From: Acidobacteriota bacterium
Lineage (GTDB): Bacteria > Acidobacteriota > Terriglobia > Terriglobales > Acidobacteriaceae
Direction: 5' to 3'
DNA length: 64,000 bases
Assembly (NCBI GenBank): GCA_013289685.1
Contig: JABCZL010000018.1
Coordinates: 53,129 to 117,128 of the forward strand
The position numbers were made by a program, and so were the translations under genes. Shown one piece after another: positions 8,611-18,713 of this stretch. Within the stretch, counting starts at the first letter, position 1, and every line of letters begins with the position of its first letter. Below the pieces are notes generated by a model that was given only the letters and a program-made list of their open reading frames with translations, had not been told where the DNA came from and made no database searches.

Positions 8611-10092
8611 ATGTCAGCGAGCAACCCATCTACTGGCAAGCGCCTGGATTCCTGGAAAGAGATCGCGGCTTTTTTTGGCCGCGACGAGCGCACGGTCAAT
8701 CGTTGGGAGAAACTCGGCCTGCCGGTTCACCGTCTGCCGGGAACCAAAGGCCGGGTCTACGCCTATACCGCGGAACTCTCGGCCTGGCTGGCCGCGCCTA
8801 AGAATGGCGCCGCCTTAGGTGACGAGATGCCAGCAGGTTTGCCGGCCCCGTCCCCGGGACTGACGATCGTCGGCGGGCGAGGAAGCGTCGCTGCCTCCAT
8901 ACCTCTCGAACACCCGTCGGGCGAACAAGTCAGGGCGAATTCCGCGGGGCGCCGGCGGAAGACGATCCGGCTGGCAGTCGCCGCAATCCTGGGCGTGGGC
9001 GCTCTGGCTGTGGTCCTTCTTCCTCCCCGGGCAAACCGTAGTCCCAAGACGGGGGGCCATTCGGTTCCAGTGCAACCCTCACCTGGCGGCGCGGTCTTGG
9101 CCTCGACGACGACCCACGATCCCGAAGCCGAACAGCTTTACCTGAAGGGCAGGTATTACTGGAACAAGCGCACACCCGACGATTTGAACAAGGCGTTGGA
9201 CTATTTCATGCAGGCGGTCGTGCATGATCCCAACTACGCGCAGGCATACGTGGGGTTGGCGGATTGCTACAACCTGATGCGGGAATACACGCTGCTGCCT
9301 TCGAGCGAGGCGTATCCCCGGGCCCTGGCGGCGGCGAAAAAAGCCGTAGAACTGGACGATCAGTCTTCCGAAGCCCACGCCTCGCTGGCTTTCGCGTCGT
9401 TCTTTGGGATGTGGGACCTGGCGACGGGGGAGCGGGAGTTTCGCCGGGCCATCGATCTCAATCCCAATAGCCCGGTACCGCATCACTGGTATGCCAACGC
9501 GCTGCTGGTTCTGCACCGGTATCCTGAGGCGCTGGTGGAGATTGACCGGGCGCAAGCGCTCGACCCATCTTCGAGCGCGATCCTGGCCGACAAAGGAAAC
9601 GTCCTTGAAGTAGCCGGCAGGATGGACGAGGCGCGCAGCCTGCTGAAACAGATGGAGAAGAGGGAGCCGAGCTTTCGCTCTCCTCACCTTTACTTGAGCT
9701 ACGTCTACTTAAGGACGCGGGATTACCCCAACTTCGTAGCTGAGTTGCGGAACGATGCTCAGTTAGTGCATGACGATTCCGCGCTTGCCATCGCGACCGC
9801 TGCCGAAAAGGGCTTCGCCGCGGGCAAATCGAAAGGCATGTTCGAAGCCATGCTCAAGGTTCAGGAGAAACTCTATGCTCAGCAATCGGTTTCGCCCACT
9901 GCCGTTGCTTTGACCGAGGTGTTGCTGGGGAATAAGAGTGAGGCGCTGCGATACTTACAGGCCGCCTACGATCAGCGCGACGGCGCGGTGCTCTTTGTCG
10001 ATACCGACCCGGCATTCAAGAGCCTGGACAACGAACCCGCCTACCGCGACCTGCTCGCCCGGATGAACCTTCCACTACAGGCCGCACAGTAG
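8611..10092 (+). CDS. HTH-domain / transmembrane / TPR protein
   Basis: The 493-residue product begins with a MerR/excisionase-like helix-turn-helix (about residues 8-60: GKRLDSWKEIAAFFGRDER, then VNRWEK). A Pro/Gly-rich linker and a single membrane helix (about 117-137) follow, then TPR repeats to the C-terminus (about 168-490). This HTH-TM-TPR architecture is common in acidobacteria and may be a membrane-tethered regulator or a sensor linking envelope TPRs to DNA, but targets are unknown. It is divergent from the GloVer gene and ends 18 bp before the next convergent gene. Confidence 0.8.
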   Translation: MSASNPSTGKRLDSWKEIAAFFGRDERTVNRWEKLGLPVHRLPGTKGRVYAYTAELSAWLAAPKNGAALGDEMPAGLPAPSPGLTIVGGRGSVAASIPLEHPSGEQVRANSAGRRRKTIRLAVAAILGVGALAVVLLPPRANRSPKTGGHSVPVQPSPGGAVLASTTTHDPEAEQLYLKGRYYWNKRTPDDLNKALDYFMQAVVHDPNYAQAYVGLADCYNLMREYTLLPSSEAYPRALAAAKKAVELDDQSSEAHASLAFASFFGMWDLATGEREFRRAIDLNPNSPVPHHWYANALLVLHRYPEALVEIDRAQALDPSSSAILADKGNVLEVAGRMDEARSLLKQMEKREPSFRSPHLYLSYVYLRTRDYPNFVAELRNDAQLVHDDSALAIATAAEKGFAAGKSKGMFEAMLKVQEKLYAQQSVSPTAVALTEVLLGNKSEALRYLQAAYDQRDGAVLFVDTDPAFKSLDNEPAYRDLLARMNLPLQAAQ

Positions 10093-10110
10093 CTGCCGCG
10101 GACGTCAATT

Positions 10111-10977
10111 TCACTTGCGCTTGGACATCAGCATCAGAGTGTAGTCGTCAAGGTCGATCAGGGCTTCATCGCTGACCGCCTTGAGCCGTTCGCGTCGTTT
10201 CTGCCGCAACGCTGCCTCGGTTGAATTCGCGGCTTGGGATCGCTCCTTCGATCCAATCTTGTTTTTGCTGCCCGCGAGCTGCTTGGCGTAAGTTTGGGAT
10301 GCGGATGGCTTGCTGGCGTCGCCCGCAAATTCGGAGATGGCCTGGTCCGCGGCATCGGTCTGGGCATACCAGAGCAACATCAGCAGGCTCTGTTGCGCAG
10401 TTGGATCATGCTCGGTTTTCAGGCGATCCAGCGCAGGTTGCAGCCAGTAGTCCGGATCGGCGGGCAGCAGCATATAAATGAGGACGTAGTTCTGCCCGAG
10501 CGTCAGGACATGTTGTGGAATAAATACTTTGAACTTGGGCTGCTCGAGGATGTGGAATGCGGCTGCCGTCGTGTTCTCGTTCAGGGTCGCCAGGCGGTGC
10601 ACCTGCAGGAAGTAGTCTTTCTGCTGCACGTCGCGCAGGTCGGAGCGCGACATGGCAGCCAGCGCGGCCTTGCGATCCGCCGGAGTATCGGAGAGGCTCA
10701 GCAGCAACGCGCTCCCGTCGTAAAGAAAGAATGGCGGGTTGTTGAAATCGCCAAGCTCCTGGCGAAGCGCGGGGACATACAGCGACGGCTGTGCTTTTGC
10801 CTTCGTCCAGAACTGATCGAGGACGGCCGACTTGGCTGTGATTTCCGTACTGCTGAGCAGGTGAGGCTGGAAATTGTACGTCTGCTGAATCTGTTGGTGG
10901 ATGGCAGCAGACTGACCTAAGGCTGAGATTGCGAGCAGCAGCAGGGAAACGAAGCCACCGACAGCGCGGCGTTTCAT
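10111..10977 (-). CDS. Secreted hypothetical protein
   Basis: The 288-residue product has an N-terminal signal peptide (residues 1-22, ending ALGQ/SAA). The body is alpha-helical and rich in Gln, Ala and Leu, with no recognisable catalytic motif; the last 60 residues are strongly basic (KNKIGSKERSQAANSTE, RQKRRERLK). HEAT- or TPR-like helical pairs are possible but not clear. It is probably periplasmic or extracellular. It lies downstream of the small 88-residue gene on the same strand. Confidence 0.65.
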   Translation of the reverse strand: MKRRAVGGFVSLLLLAISALGQSAAIHQQIQQTYNFQPHLLSSTEITAKSAVLDQFWTKAKAQPSLYVPALRQELGDFNNPPFFLYDGSALLLSLSDTPADRKAALAAMSRSDLRDVQQKDYFLQVHRLATLNENTTAAAFHILEQPKFKVFIPQHVLTLGQNYVLIYMLLPADPDYWLQPALDRLKTEHDPTAQQSLLMLLWYAQTDAADQAISEFAGDASKPSASQTYAKQLAGSKNKIGSKERSQAANSTEAALRQKRRERLKAVSDEALIDLDDYTLMLMSKRK

Positions 10978-11251
10978 CCCGCCATTCTACATTGGTGGGA
11001 ACTGAGCCGGCTCAAGCGGCAGCATGGGTGCCCTAGAGACCACAAAGCCGGGCTGGTTGGCCCGGCTGTTTTACTGTGGAACTGGTTCGTTCGGTCTTGT
11101 TTCGATCGGCGATCCAGGATGTCAAAATCCCCAGGATGTTGTTTCGATCTCCGCGACTTCCAACCCACGACAGCTTGTTTTCTCACGCAGTTGGGAAGGG
11201 CCGGATCTCACAATGCGCCGCGGGGTCACCGGCCCGCGCCGCATGAAACAC

Positions 11252-11518
11252 TTACATCACCATTGCCAGGTTTTCCAACTCATGCACCAGGACTGGCATG
11301 GCGCATCCGGCCATCTCGACGCGGCCTGCCGCGTCCAAAGCTGCCTTGGGCGAAACCCCATAGCCACGGCCCATCAGAAACACCTGGAGCAGTTCAGCGG
11401 CTTCGTAGGAGTCGATCATCCCACCCTGGAGCAGATCGTTCCTGAGAGCTGCCAGCTCGGTCATGGTGAATCTGTCTTTGTCGTTCATCTTCCCGTTCGT
11501 CATAGTTTTATTCGTCAT
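11252..11518 (-). CDS. Small hypothetical protein (88 aa)
   Basis: I chose ATG 11518 because the sequence just upstream on the minus strand (11526-11534) reads GGAGGTGAT, a complete match to the 16S anti-Shine-Dalgarno. An ATG at 11527 overlaps that site and is less likely, despite the 11-nt spacing to 11518. The product is Met-rich at the N-terminus and has a helical core (TMTELAALRNDLLQGG, SYEAAELLQVFLMGRGY). No family was recognised. The unusually strong ribosome-binding site argues for a real, well-translated gene. Confidence 0.55.
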   Translation of the reverse strand: MTNKTMTNGKMNDKDRFTMTELAALRNDLLQGGMIDSYEAAELLQVFLMGRGYGVSPKAALDAAGRVEMAGCAMPVLVHELENLAMVM

Positions 11519-11967
11519 GGCCGTCATCACCTCCGACTCCGACCTGTTACGCCTTTGCCGTATTAGACTCATCGGCAGCTGTGATAGTTGCATGCAATTC
11601 TGCTGCCGAAATTGCCCTACTTTTCCTATTACGGTCCCCAGGCCCATCTGGATTCATTTAACCCCTGTGGATATCGAAAGTTGCGGTCAGACGGGAAATC
11701 GGCTCCCGCCTCCGGAAGTGCCCTTCGTACCCATCCAGTAATCTCAAAACTGACACAATGTGTCGTTCCCTGACGGTCCGCCAACAAAGAACGGCGCTCT
11801 GTCCCAGTTTGCGAAAGGGTTCCAGAAAAACCCGCGTCTTGGCGGCGGCGCTTCCGCCAAATCGTCGCACAGCTCGAAGCCCGAGCCAGTTCAGAAGACG
11901 TCCTCGGATAGAATGGGCAACTCTGATCTAGATCGATGCGGTCGTCACCAGCTTCAATGGCAAATGG
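11519..11967. other. Divergent intergenic region with a 13-bp palindrome
   Basis: This gap separates a small minus-strand gene from the multiheme cytochrome gene. It contains GACACAATGTGTC (11752-11764), 6-bp arms around one base, which could be a dimeric regulator site for either gene. Nothing else is clear. Confidence 0.35.
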
Positions 11968-13644
11968 ATGGGTATGAAAGTCCTGAAAAAAGCCCTTCTC
12001 TTGCTTCTTGTGGTTGTCCTGGCAGGTGCCGTGTGTGGTGTGCTGCTGGTGCGGCGGGGCTTCCGCGCTACCGCGGAGCCCTCGGCGTGGGAATCCGTGG
12101 TGGCCCGAACCATGCGAAATCTGGCCATCCCCGCCCACGAACGCCGCGCCAAAAATCCCTTGGGGGCAACTTCGGACAGCGCGCGGGAGGGCCGGGAAGC
12201 GTTCCTGACCCAGTGCGCGGCATGTCATGGAATTGACGGCAGCGGGATGACACCCATGGGGCTGAATCTTTATCCCAGGGTGCCCGACCTGCGAGCAGCG
12301 GCAACCCAGGATCTCACCGACGGCGAAATCCACTACATCGTCGAGAACGGAGTCCAACTGACCGGAATGCCGGCCTGGAGCAGGCCGCACATGGAATCGT
12401 CCGCGAACAGTTGGAAGCTGGTGGTCTTCGTCCGCAGCCTGCGTCCGCTCGCTCCGGGAGAGCGGGCGCAACAGATGGCGAACGCGGCCTCGGCCCACTA
12501 TGTCGGCTCGCAGTCCTGTGAGAAATGCCACGCGGAGATTTATACCCGCTGGAAGAAGACGCCCATGGCGAACGTGGTCCGGGATCCACGAGTGCATCCC
12601 GATGCCATCATCCCCAACCTCGCCACGAACACCGTCGCTAAGTTCGGTGCCGATCAGGTTGCCTTCGTCTATGGCAGCCTGTGGAAGCAACGCTATTTCA
12701 CCAAGGTCGGCGATGATTATTTCCCTCTACCCGCACAGTGGGACGTTGGCAATCGTGTGTGGCGTCCGTATCTGGTCCCCAAGGGCGGAGACTGGTGGAC
12801 GACCGTGTACCCTGCCGACAATATGCAACGGCCCACTGGCCCGTTGTGCGATGGCTGCCATTCCGTCGATTACAACATCCAGACCAAGCAGGTGGCGGAA
12901 TGGAATGTGGGGTGTGAGCGTTGCCATGGACCGGGCAGTGAGCACGTTGCCCATCCCACGCGCGGCGACATTCTCAACCCGGCGCACCTCGATGATGTGG
13001 CTGCCAATTCGGCCGCCGATGTGGCCGCCAACGATACGTGCATCCAGTGCCACTCCCAGGGACAGCCTTTGAAAAACCCGATCGAGGGAAAGTATTACGA
13101 CTGGCCGGTCGGCTACCGCGTCGGTCTAAGACTGCAGGATTACTGGAAACTCGAGGACTGCACGCTGGGTGAAACTACGTTCTATTTCTTTCCCGATTGC
13201 ACCGCTCACAAGAATCGCATGCAGGGCAACGATTTCGCGCAGAGCGTCATGTACCGCCACGGAATCACTTGCGCTTCATGCCATGACGTGCACGGTACGG
13301 AAAACTATGCCCAGCTCAGAAAGCCCGCGAACGAGATTTGCCTGGATTGTCACGGGCCCTCGTCCGCGAATGGTCCGCACACGGTCACGCTAGAGCAGCA
13401 CACACATCACAAAGGGGAAAGCACCGGAAGCCAGTGCGTCGCCTGCCATATGCCAGCGATCGAAACGGAGGGCGTTCCGGGCACGTTTGTGCATGCCCAT
13501 ACGTTCCGCTTCATCTCCCCGGCCATGACCGACAAATACAAAGTCCCCAATCCCTGCACTACCTGCCATACCGACAAATCCACGGCATGGGCTGAAGACG
13601 CCATGAGCCGGTGGCCCGAGCGGTCGCCCTGGAGCCTTCGCTAG
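11968..13644 (+). CDS. Nine-heme c-type cytochrome (class I domain fused to a cytochrome c554-like multiheme domain)
   Basis: The 558-residue protein starts with a membrane anchor or signal helix (residues 7-28). Residues 75-160 form a monoheme class I cytochrome c with CAACH at 83-87 and a Met ligand in GMPAW near 134. Eight further CXXCH motifs lie at residues 184, 294, 316, 358, 435, 458, 490 and 530, in the loose spacing of cytochrome c554/doubled-CXXCH proteins. No CXXCK is present, so it is not a typical NrfA. It should be an extracytoplasmic electron carrier or oxidoreductase. Relatives often carry a C-terminal HEAT or TPR region; this copy stops shortly after the last heme. An alternative start is ATG 11974. 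Confidence 0.9.
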   Translation: MGMKVLKKALLLLLVVVLAGAVCGVLLVRRGFRATAEPSAWESVVARTMRNLAIPAHERRAKNPLGATSDSAREGREAFLTQCAACHGIDGSGMTPMGLNLYPRVPDLRAAATQDLTDGEIHYIVENGVQLTGMPAWSRPHMESSANSWKLVVFVRSLRPLAPGERAQQMANAASAHYVGSQSCEKCHAEIYTRWKKTPMANVVRDPRVHPDAIIPNLATNTVAKFGADQVAFVYGSLWKQRYFTKVGDDYFPLPAQWDVGNRVWRPYLVPKGGDWWTTVYPADNMQRPTGPLCDGCHSVDYNIQTKQVAEWNVGCERCHGPGSEHVAHPTRGDILNPAHLDDVAANSAADVAANDTCIQCHSQGQPLKNPIEGKYYDWPVGYRVGLRLQDYWKLEDCTLGETTFYFFPDCTAHKNRMQGNDFAQSVMYRHGITCASCHDVHGTENYAQLRKPANEICLDCHGPSSANGPHTVTLEQHTHHKGESTGSQCVACHMPAIETEGVPGTFVHAHTFRFISPAMTDKYKVPNPCTTCHTDKSTAWAEDAMSRWPERSPWSLR

Positions 13645-13671
13645 CAGGTTGGTTGGGTGCTGGTGTCGCGT

Positions 13672-14034
13672 TTACGACGCTTTGGCCGACCCGGTTTCAG
13701 CTGCCGCCACGGTGTCGTAAAACTGGAAGAACTGTTCGACGTGCGTCACCTGCATGGTGTTGCGGACCCGCTGAGTGACGCCCACCAGCGCCAGGCGTCG
13801 GCCGTCTTTCTGATGGTTGACATAGGCGCCCACCAGCGCACCTATGCCGGCGGAATCAATGTAGGGAACCTGGGTCAGGTCGAGGATGAGGGTGGGCGAA
13901 GTGCTGCCCCGCACCATGGACTGAAACGCAAAGAAATTGGAGAGGAGGACGGGGCCGTTCAGGCGCAACACCCGCTCGCCGGCTGGTATCCCGCTGACGT
14001 CTTCGATCTGCAAAGGCTCCTGAGGCATCCGCAC
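13672..14034 (-). CDS. STAS-domain anti-sigma factor antagonist
   Basis: The 120-residue protein is a single STAS domain. The phosphorylatable serine lies in the conserved loop YIDSAGIGALVGAY (about residues 58-71), following the LILDLTQVP strand typical of SpoIIAA/RsbV. Such proteins bind an anti-sigma kinase when unphosphorylated and release the sigma factor. No partner kinase or sigma gene is adjacent. It is followed on the same strand by nothing closer than the convergent cytochrome gene 27 bp away. Confidence 0.88.
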   Translation of the reverse strand: MRMPQEPLQIEDVSGIPAGERVLRLNGPVLLSNFFAFQSMVRGSTSPTLILDLTQVPYIDSAGIGALVGAYVNHQKDGRRLALVGVTQRVRNTMQVTHVEQFFQFYDTVAAAETGSAKAS

Positions 14035-14110
14035 ATCGTATTACGGGAATGTGAATATTGTGTTAAAGGACGGCAACTGGCGTCTTAATCCAGCGTTAAA
14101 TCGCCCCGCG

Positions 14111-14278
14111 CTAAGGCTCGACCGTGGCCTCATCGACCAGCATGATGGGGATATCGTCCTTGACTGCATAGACCCGATGACACTTCGTACACTTCAAACT
14201 CTCGGGGGTTGGGCGGTAATCGAGCGCCTGCTTGCAGGCGGGACAAACGAGAATTTCGAGCAGCTCCTTGGGAATCAT
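14111..14278 (-). CDS. Trm112-family zinc-ribbon protein (YcaR-like)
   Basis: The 55-residue product begins MIPKELLEILVCPACK and has a second CTKCHRVYAVKDDIPIML block, the diagnostic Trm112/UPF0434 pattern with two CXXC knuckles. Bacterial members are about 55-65 residues. They are thought to be methyltransferase-activating or zinc-binding small proteins. ATG 14278 is the family start; the frame is open further upstream but that part does not resemble the family. It is divergent from folD. Confidence 0.9.
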   Translation of the reverse strand: MIPKELLEILVCPACKQALDYRPTPESLKCTKCHRVYAVKDDIPIMLVDEATVEP

Positions 14279-14372
14279 GACCTGAGAATTGTACGACAAC
14301 CGCACTCCGCCTACTCGGCAGTGTAAGATTTTAGAGCGGCAGCCGGAAGGCGAGCGCCGGAATCCCAAACCC

Positions 14373-15314
14373 ATGCCAGCTACCATCCTCGACGGAACCA
14401 GGATCGCGCAAGAAATCCGCAGCGAAGTCGCGGCGGAAGTGAAAACCATGGCAGCGGCGGGAGTGCGTCCCGGGCTGGCCGTCGTGCTCGTCGGACATAA
14501 CCCGGCATCCGAGATATACGTGCGCGGCAAGGTCAAAGCCTGTCAGGAAGTCGGTCTCTACAGTGAGCAGCTGACGCCACCTGAATCGGCCACCACGGCG
14601 GAACTGCTGGCCGTGATCGAAGACCTCAACCGCCGCGACGATATTGACGGGATCCTGGTGCAATTGCCGCTTCCAGCCCAGGTCGATGCGAAGAAGGTTC
14701 TGATGGCCGTCGATCCGGCTAAGGATGTCGATGGATTCCATCCCGTCAACGTCGGGTTCCTTTCGACGCAGCGTCCGGGCCTGGTGCCGTGCACGCCCGC
14801 GGGAGTCCTCGAGATTCTGAAGCGCAGCAATATCCCGATCGCCGGCCGCGAAGCCGTGGTCGTGGGACGCAGCGACATTGTAGGCAAGCCCGCCGCCATG
14901 CTGCTGCTCAACGCCAACGCCACTGTGACCGTGTGCCATTCGAAAACGCATGACCTGCCCAGAGTGTGTCGGCGGGCCGACATTCTGGTGGCCGCGATTG
15001 GACGCGCTGGGATGATCACGCGGGATTTCGTGAAACCTGGCGCGACCGTGATCGACGTGGGCATGAACACGGTCACTGATCCGGCCGAGTTCCAGCGCTT
15101 TTTCTCGGGTAATAGCAAAAGGGAAGAGAACTTCCGCAAGAAAGGGTCGACCCTGATCGGCGACGTGCATCCCGAAGTCGCCGAGATTGCCGGGGCACTC
15201 ACGCCGGTGCCCGGAGGAGTAGGCCCGCTGACCATCGCCATGCTGATGTTCAACACCGTGAAGGCCGCGAAGATGCGGCGGGGAAGCCGCGTCCCGGAGC
15301 TGTCGCGTGCTTAG
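14373..15314 (+). CDS. folD: Bifunctional methylenetetrahydrofolate dehydrogenase / cyclohydrolase
   Basis: The 313-residue protein carries out NADP-linked oxidation of 5,10-methylene-THF and hydrolysis to 10-formyl-THF in the cytosol. Visible signatures include YVRGKVKACQEVG (catalytic Lys region), DGILVQLPLP, KDVDGFHPVNVG, the Rossmann segment VVVGRSDIVGKP and the C-terminal PGGVGPLTIAML. I chose ATG 14373 (MPATILDG), the usual family start. Length is slightly above the usual 285-300 because of an insertion (about residues 236-255, rich in Ser, Lys and Glu). It is followed by coaE. Confidence 0.95.
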   Translation: MPATILDGTRIAQEIRSEVAAEVKTMAAAGVRPGLAVVLVGHNPASEIYVRGKVKACQEVGLYSEQLTPPESATTAELLAVIEDLNRRDDIDGILVQLPLPAQVDAKKVLMAVDPAKDVDGFHPVNVGFLSTQRPGLVPCTPAGVLEILKRSNIPIAGREAVVVGRSDIVGKPAAMLLLNANATVTVCHSKTHDLPRVCRRADILVAAIGRAGMITRDFVKPGATVIDVGMNTVTDPAEFQRFFSGNSKREENFRKKGSTLIGDVHPEVAEIAGALTPVPGGVGPLTIAMLMFNTVKAAKMRRGSRVPELSRA

Positions 15315-15319
15315 GACTA

Positions 15320-15386
15320 ACCACAGAGGACACGGGAGACGCAGAGAAATCTTGGATTCCTCCGTGCCCTCTGTGACCTCTGTGGT
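15320..15386. repeat. CCACAGAGG-type palindromic repeat
   Basis: Perfect 10-bp arms ACCACAGAGG (15320-15329) and CCTCTGTGGT (15377-15386) flank inner, partly complementary copies of similar words (GGACACGGGAG, CTCCGTGCCCTC). Fragments of the same family lie at 26913-26942, 28561-28590 and near 58065-58100. It lies between folD and coaE. Confidence 0.6.
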
Positions 15387-15407
15387 GAGACTCCTCTTGG
15401 GATTCGC

Positions 15408-16061
15408 ATGCTGAAAGTCGGCCTCACCGGTGGGATTGCCGCCGGCAAGTCAGTGGTCGGAGAGATGTTCGTCGCACTGGGCGCGCATCTGGTGCAGGCG
15501 GACCGTATTGCGCACTCGCTCATGCAGCCCGGCGAGGCCGTCTACAACGAAGTGGTGCGCCATTTCGGCCGAGAGATTCTCAACCCCGACGGCAGCGTCA
15601 ACCGCGCCAAGCTGGCCGAGGTCGCGTTCGGCCCGGACACCGACGCCGAAGGCAAGCGCGCGTCGCGCATCGAGGAACTCAATCGCATCGTGCATCCCGT
15701 CGTCATTCGCAGCCAGGATGAGTGGATGCACGCCATCAGCCTGCAGGACCCGCAGGGCGTGGCCATCGTCGAGGCGGCGCTGCTGCTCGAGGCCGGCGTG
15801 GCAAACCACTTCGACCGCCTGATCGTTGTGACCTGCGGCGCCGAGCAGCGCGTCGCCCGATTTGCCGCCCGCCAGAAGATCGCCGTCGAGGCCGCGCGCA
15901 AAGAGGTCGTCCGCCGCATGGCCGCGCAACTTCCCGACGAAGAGAAAATCAAAGCCGCCGACTATGTGATCGATAACTCCGGCTCACTCGACCAAACGCG
16001 TGAGGAGACCCATCAAGTGTGGGAGAAGCTGCGGGTCGAAGCAGAAAAATCCAAAAGCTAG
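15408..16061 (+). CDS. coaE: Dephospho-CoA kinase
   Basis: This 217-residue P-loop kinase phosphorylates the 3'-OH of dephospho-CoA, the last step of CoA synthesis. The Walker A motif is GLTGGIAAGKS near residue 5. It also shows ADRIAHSLMQPGEAVYNEV, an internal VEAALLLEAG and the VVTCGAEQRVARFAAR segment typical of CoaE. Length is at the upper end of the family (about 200). A palindromic repeat follows the stop codon. Confidence 0.95.
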   Translation: MLKVGLTGGIAAGKSVVGEMFVALGAHLVQADRIAHSLMQPGEAVYNEVVRHFGREILNPDGSVNRAKLAEVAFGPDTDAEGKRASRIEELNRIVHPVVIRSQDEWMHAISLQDPQGVAIVEAALLLEAGVANHFDRLIVVTCGAEQRVARFAARQKIAVEAARKEVVRRMAAQLPDEEKIKAADYVIDNSGSLDQTREETHQVWEKLRVEAEKSKS

Positions 16062-16070
16062 TTCGTATTT

Positions 16071-16165
16071 GTCATCCTGAGCAAAGCGAAGGACCTGTGC
16101 AATTCGCCGGCGGTGCATCGCTGCCAGCGAGGTTACATAGATCCTTCGCTTCGCTCGGGATGACA
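16071..16165. repeat. Dispersed GTCATCCTGAGC palindrome (copy A)
   Basis: The left arm GTCATCCTGAGCAAAGCGAA and the right arm TTCGCTTCGCTCGGGATGAC are near-perfect inverted copies around a 40-nt variable middle. Further copies lie at 42538-42629, 46559-46637 and 52105-52184, with a degenerate half at 32854-32894. Confidence 0.85.
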
Positions 16166-16192
16166 GGGCTACACGTGCGCTAGAATCTCGCC

Positions 16193-16525
16193 ATGAAGCC
16201 CAAGACGTTGTACCTCGCGCTCTGTCTGGCCGGAGTGCTGCTTCCGTACTGGCAGTTTCTTCCGTGGGCGTGGCAGCACGGACTAAACCTTCCATTATTC
16301 GCGCGCGAACTTTTCGCCAACCGCATCGGCGCATTCTTCGGCATGGACGTCATCGTCTCAGCCATAGCGCTGCTCGCCTTCACCCGAATCGAGAGTACGC
16401 GTCTGGGCATTCGAAAGCGCTGGCTCGTGCTGGTCGCCGTGCTCACGGTCGGAGTCTCGCTCGGCCTCCCGTTGTTTCTTTACTTGCGAGAACTGGAACT
16501 GGAACGCAAACCGCGCGTCGCATAA
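16193..16525 (+). CDS. DUF2834-family membrane protein
   Basis: The 110-residue protein has three hydrophobic helices (about residues 5-25, 48-66 and 78-98). The pattern YWQFLPWAWQHG, FFGMDVIVSAIALLAF matches the DUF2834 family of small integral membrane proteins of unknown function. The gene directly follows a palindromic repeat and stands alone. The family's biochemical role is not known to me. Confidence 0.8.
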   Translation: MKPKTLYLALCLAGVLLPYWQFLPWAWQHGLNLPLFARELFANRIGAFFGMDVIVSAIALLAFTRIESTRLGIRKRWLVLVAVLTVGVSLGLPLFLYLRELELERKPRVA

Positions 16526-16795
16526 GAAATAGTCGCATAGTAAGGTAAAGGTTATGTGGGGACAGCCGCCCTCGGCCGTCCGTCGAGCGCCAGCTCGACT
16601 GGTTTTGACGCCGCCAATCAGCCAGCCGGACGAGCATCGGGCAAAATCTGAACGACAGCCGACCGCCGCGGTCCGCACATAACATTCCGCCCGGCAGCGT
16701 GCCGAAGGGCGGGTCATTGTTTAAAATCAATTCAGGGACCTTTCCACTCCCCGACATCGTACCTGCCTAGGGATGGTTTGAATGGTGGTTGAATT

Positions 16796-17947
<1,152 letters not shown>

Positions 17948-18060
17948 CGAGCACGATCGGAGACTTGCCCACTGCTGGTGAGCGCTGAACATTGCCAGGC
18001 ATTTGGGTCTCCGCGTAGAGGCGTTGCGATCGCGCATGATCTCGTTGCATAGTGGAAGTG

Positions 18061-18687
18061 ATGTCTGCGGAAAACTTAACGCTGCAAGGTAAACACATTC
18101 GCCTGGAACCGCTGGATCACCACCACGTCGACGGCCTGGCAGCCGCAGCCGGAGATGACGCCGAACTGTACCGATGGAGCCCCGTCCCCCGCGGCAAGGC
18201 GGACGCCGCGAGCTACATCGGCACCGCCCTGGCGTGGAGAGACGCAGGCAGCGCCGTGCCCTTCGCGATCGTGCGGGCCAGCGACAGCACCATCCTCGGC
18301 TCCACGCGATTCTGGAATATCGAGCGGTGGTCGTGGCCCCAAGGCCATCCTTCCCACGGACGCGGCGTTCCCGACGCTTGCGAGATCGGCTACACCTGGC
18401 TGACTCGCTCGGCGATCCGGACCGCGGCCAACACAGAGGCCAAGCTGCTCATGCTTACGCATGCCTTCGAAGTGTGGCGGGTGCTGCGCGTCTGCTTTCA
18501 CACGGACGCGCGGAACCAGCGCTCGCGGGCCGCGCTCGAACGTATCGGCGGCCAGTTTGAAGGAATTCTCCGCGCCCACCGCATGGCGGCGGACTACATT
18601 TCCCGAGATTCGGTGCGCTACTCGATCATCGCAGCGGAGTGGCCGAAGGTGAAGGACCGGCTGCTGCAGTTCATGGAAGCGGGTTGA
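18061..18687 (+). CDS. GNAT-family N-acetyltransferase (RimJ/RimL-like)
   Basis: The 208-residue protein starts with IRLEPLDHHHVDGLAAAA and has the C-terminal FHTDARNQRSRAALERIGG segment typical of the RimJ/RimL branch, whose members acetylate protein N-termini or small amines using acetyl-CoA. The acetyl-CoA loop appears as NTEAKLLMLTHAFEVWR instead of a clear Q/RxxGxG/A motif, as in divergent members. ATG 18061 follows GTGGAAG; a GTG nine bases upstream is less likely. The target is unknown. Confidence 0.85.
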   Translation: MSAENLTLQGKHIRLEPLDHHHVDGLAAAAGDDAELYRWSPVPRGKADAASYIGTALAWRDAGSAVPFAIVRASDSTILGSTRFWNIERWSWPQGHPSHGRGVPDACEIGYTWLTRSAIRTAANTEAKLLMLTHAFEVWRVLRVCFHTDARNQRSRAALERIGGQFEGILRAHRMAADYISRDSVRYSIIAAEWPKVKDRLLQFMEAG

Positions 18688-18713
18688 CGGCGGTGGCGCC
18701 CGCTCCACATAGA

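Noticed and set aside
11968..13644. Multiheme protein as nitrite reductase NrfA
   Set aside because: There is no CXXCK motif and heme count and spacing differ.
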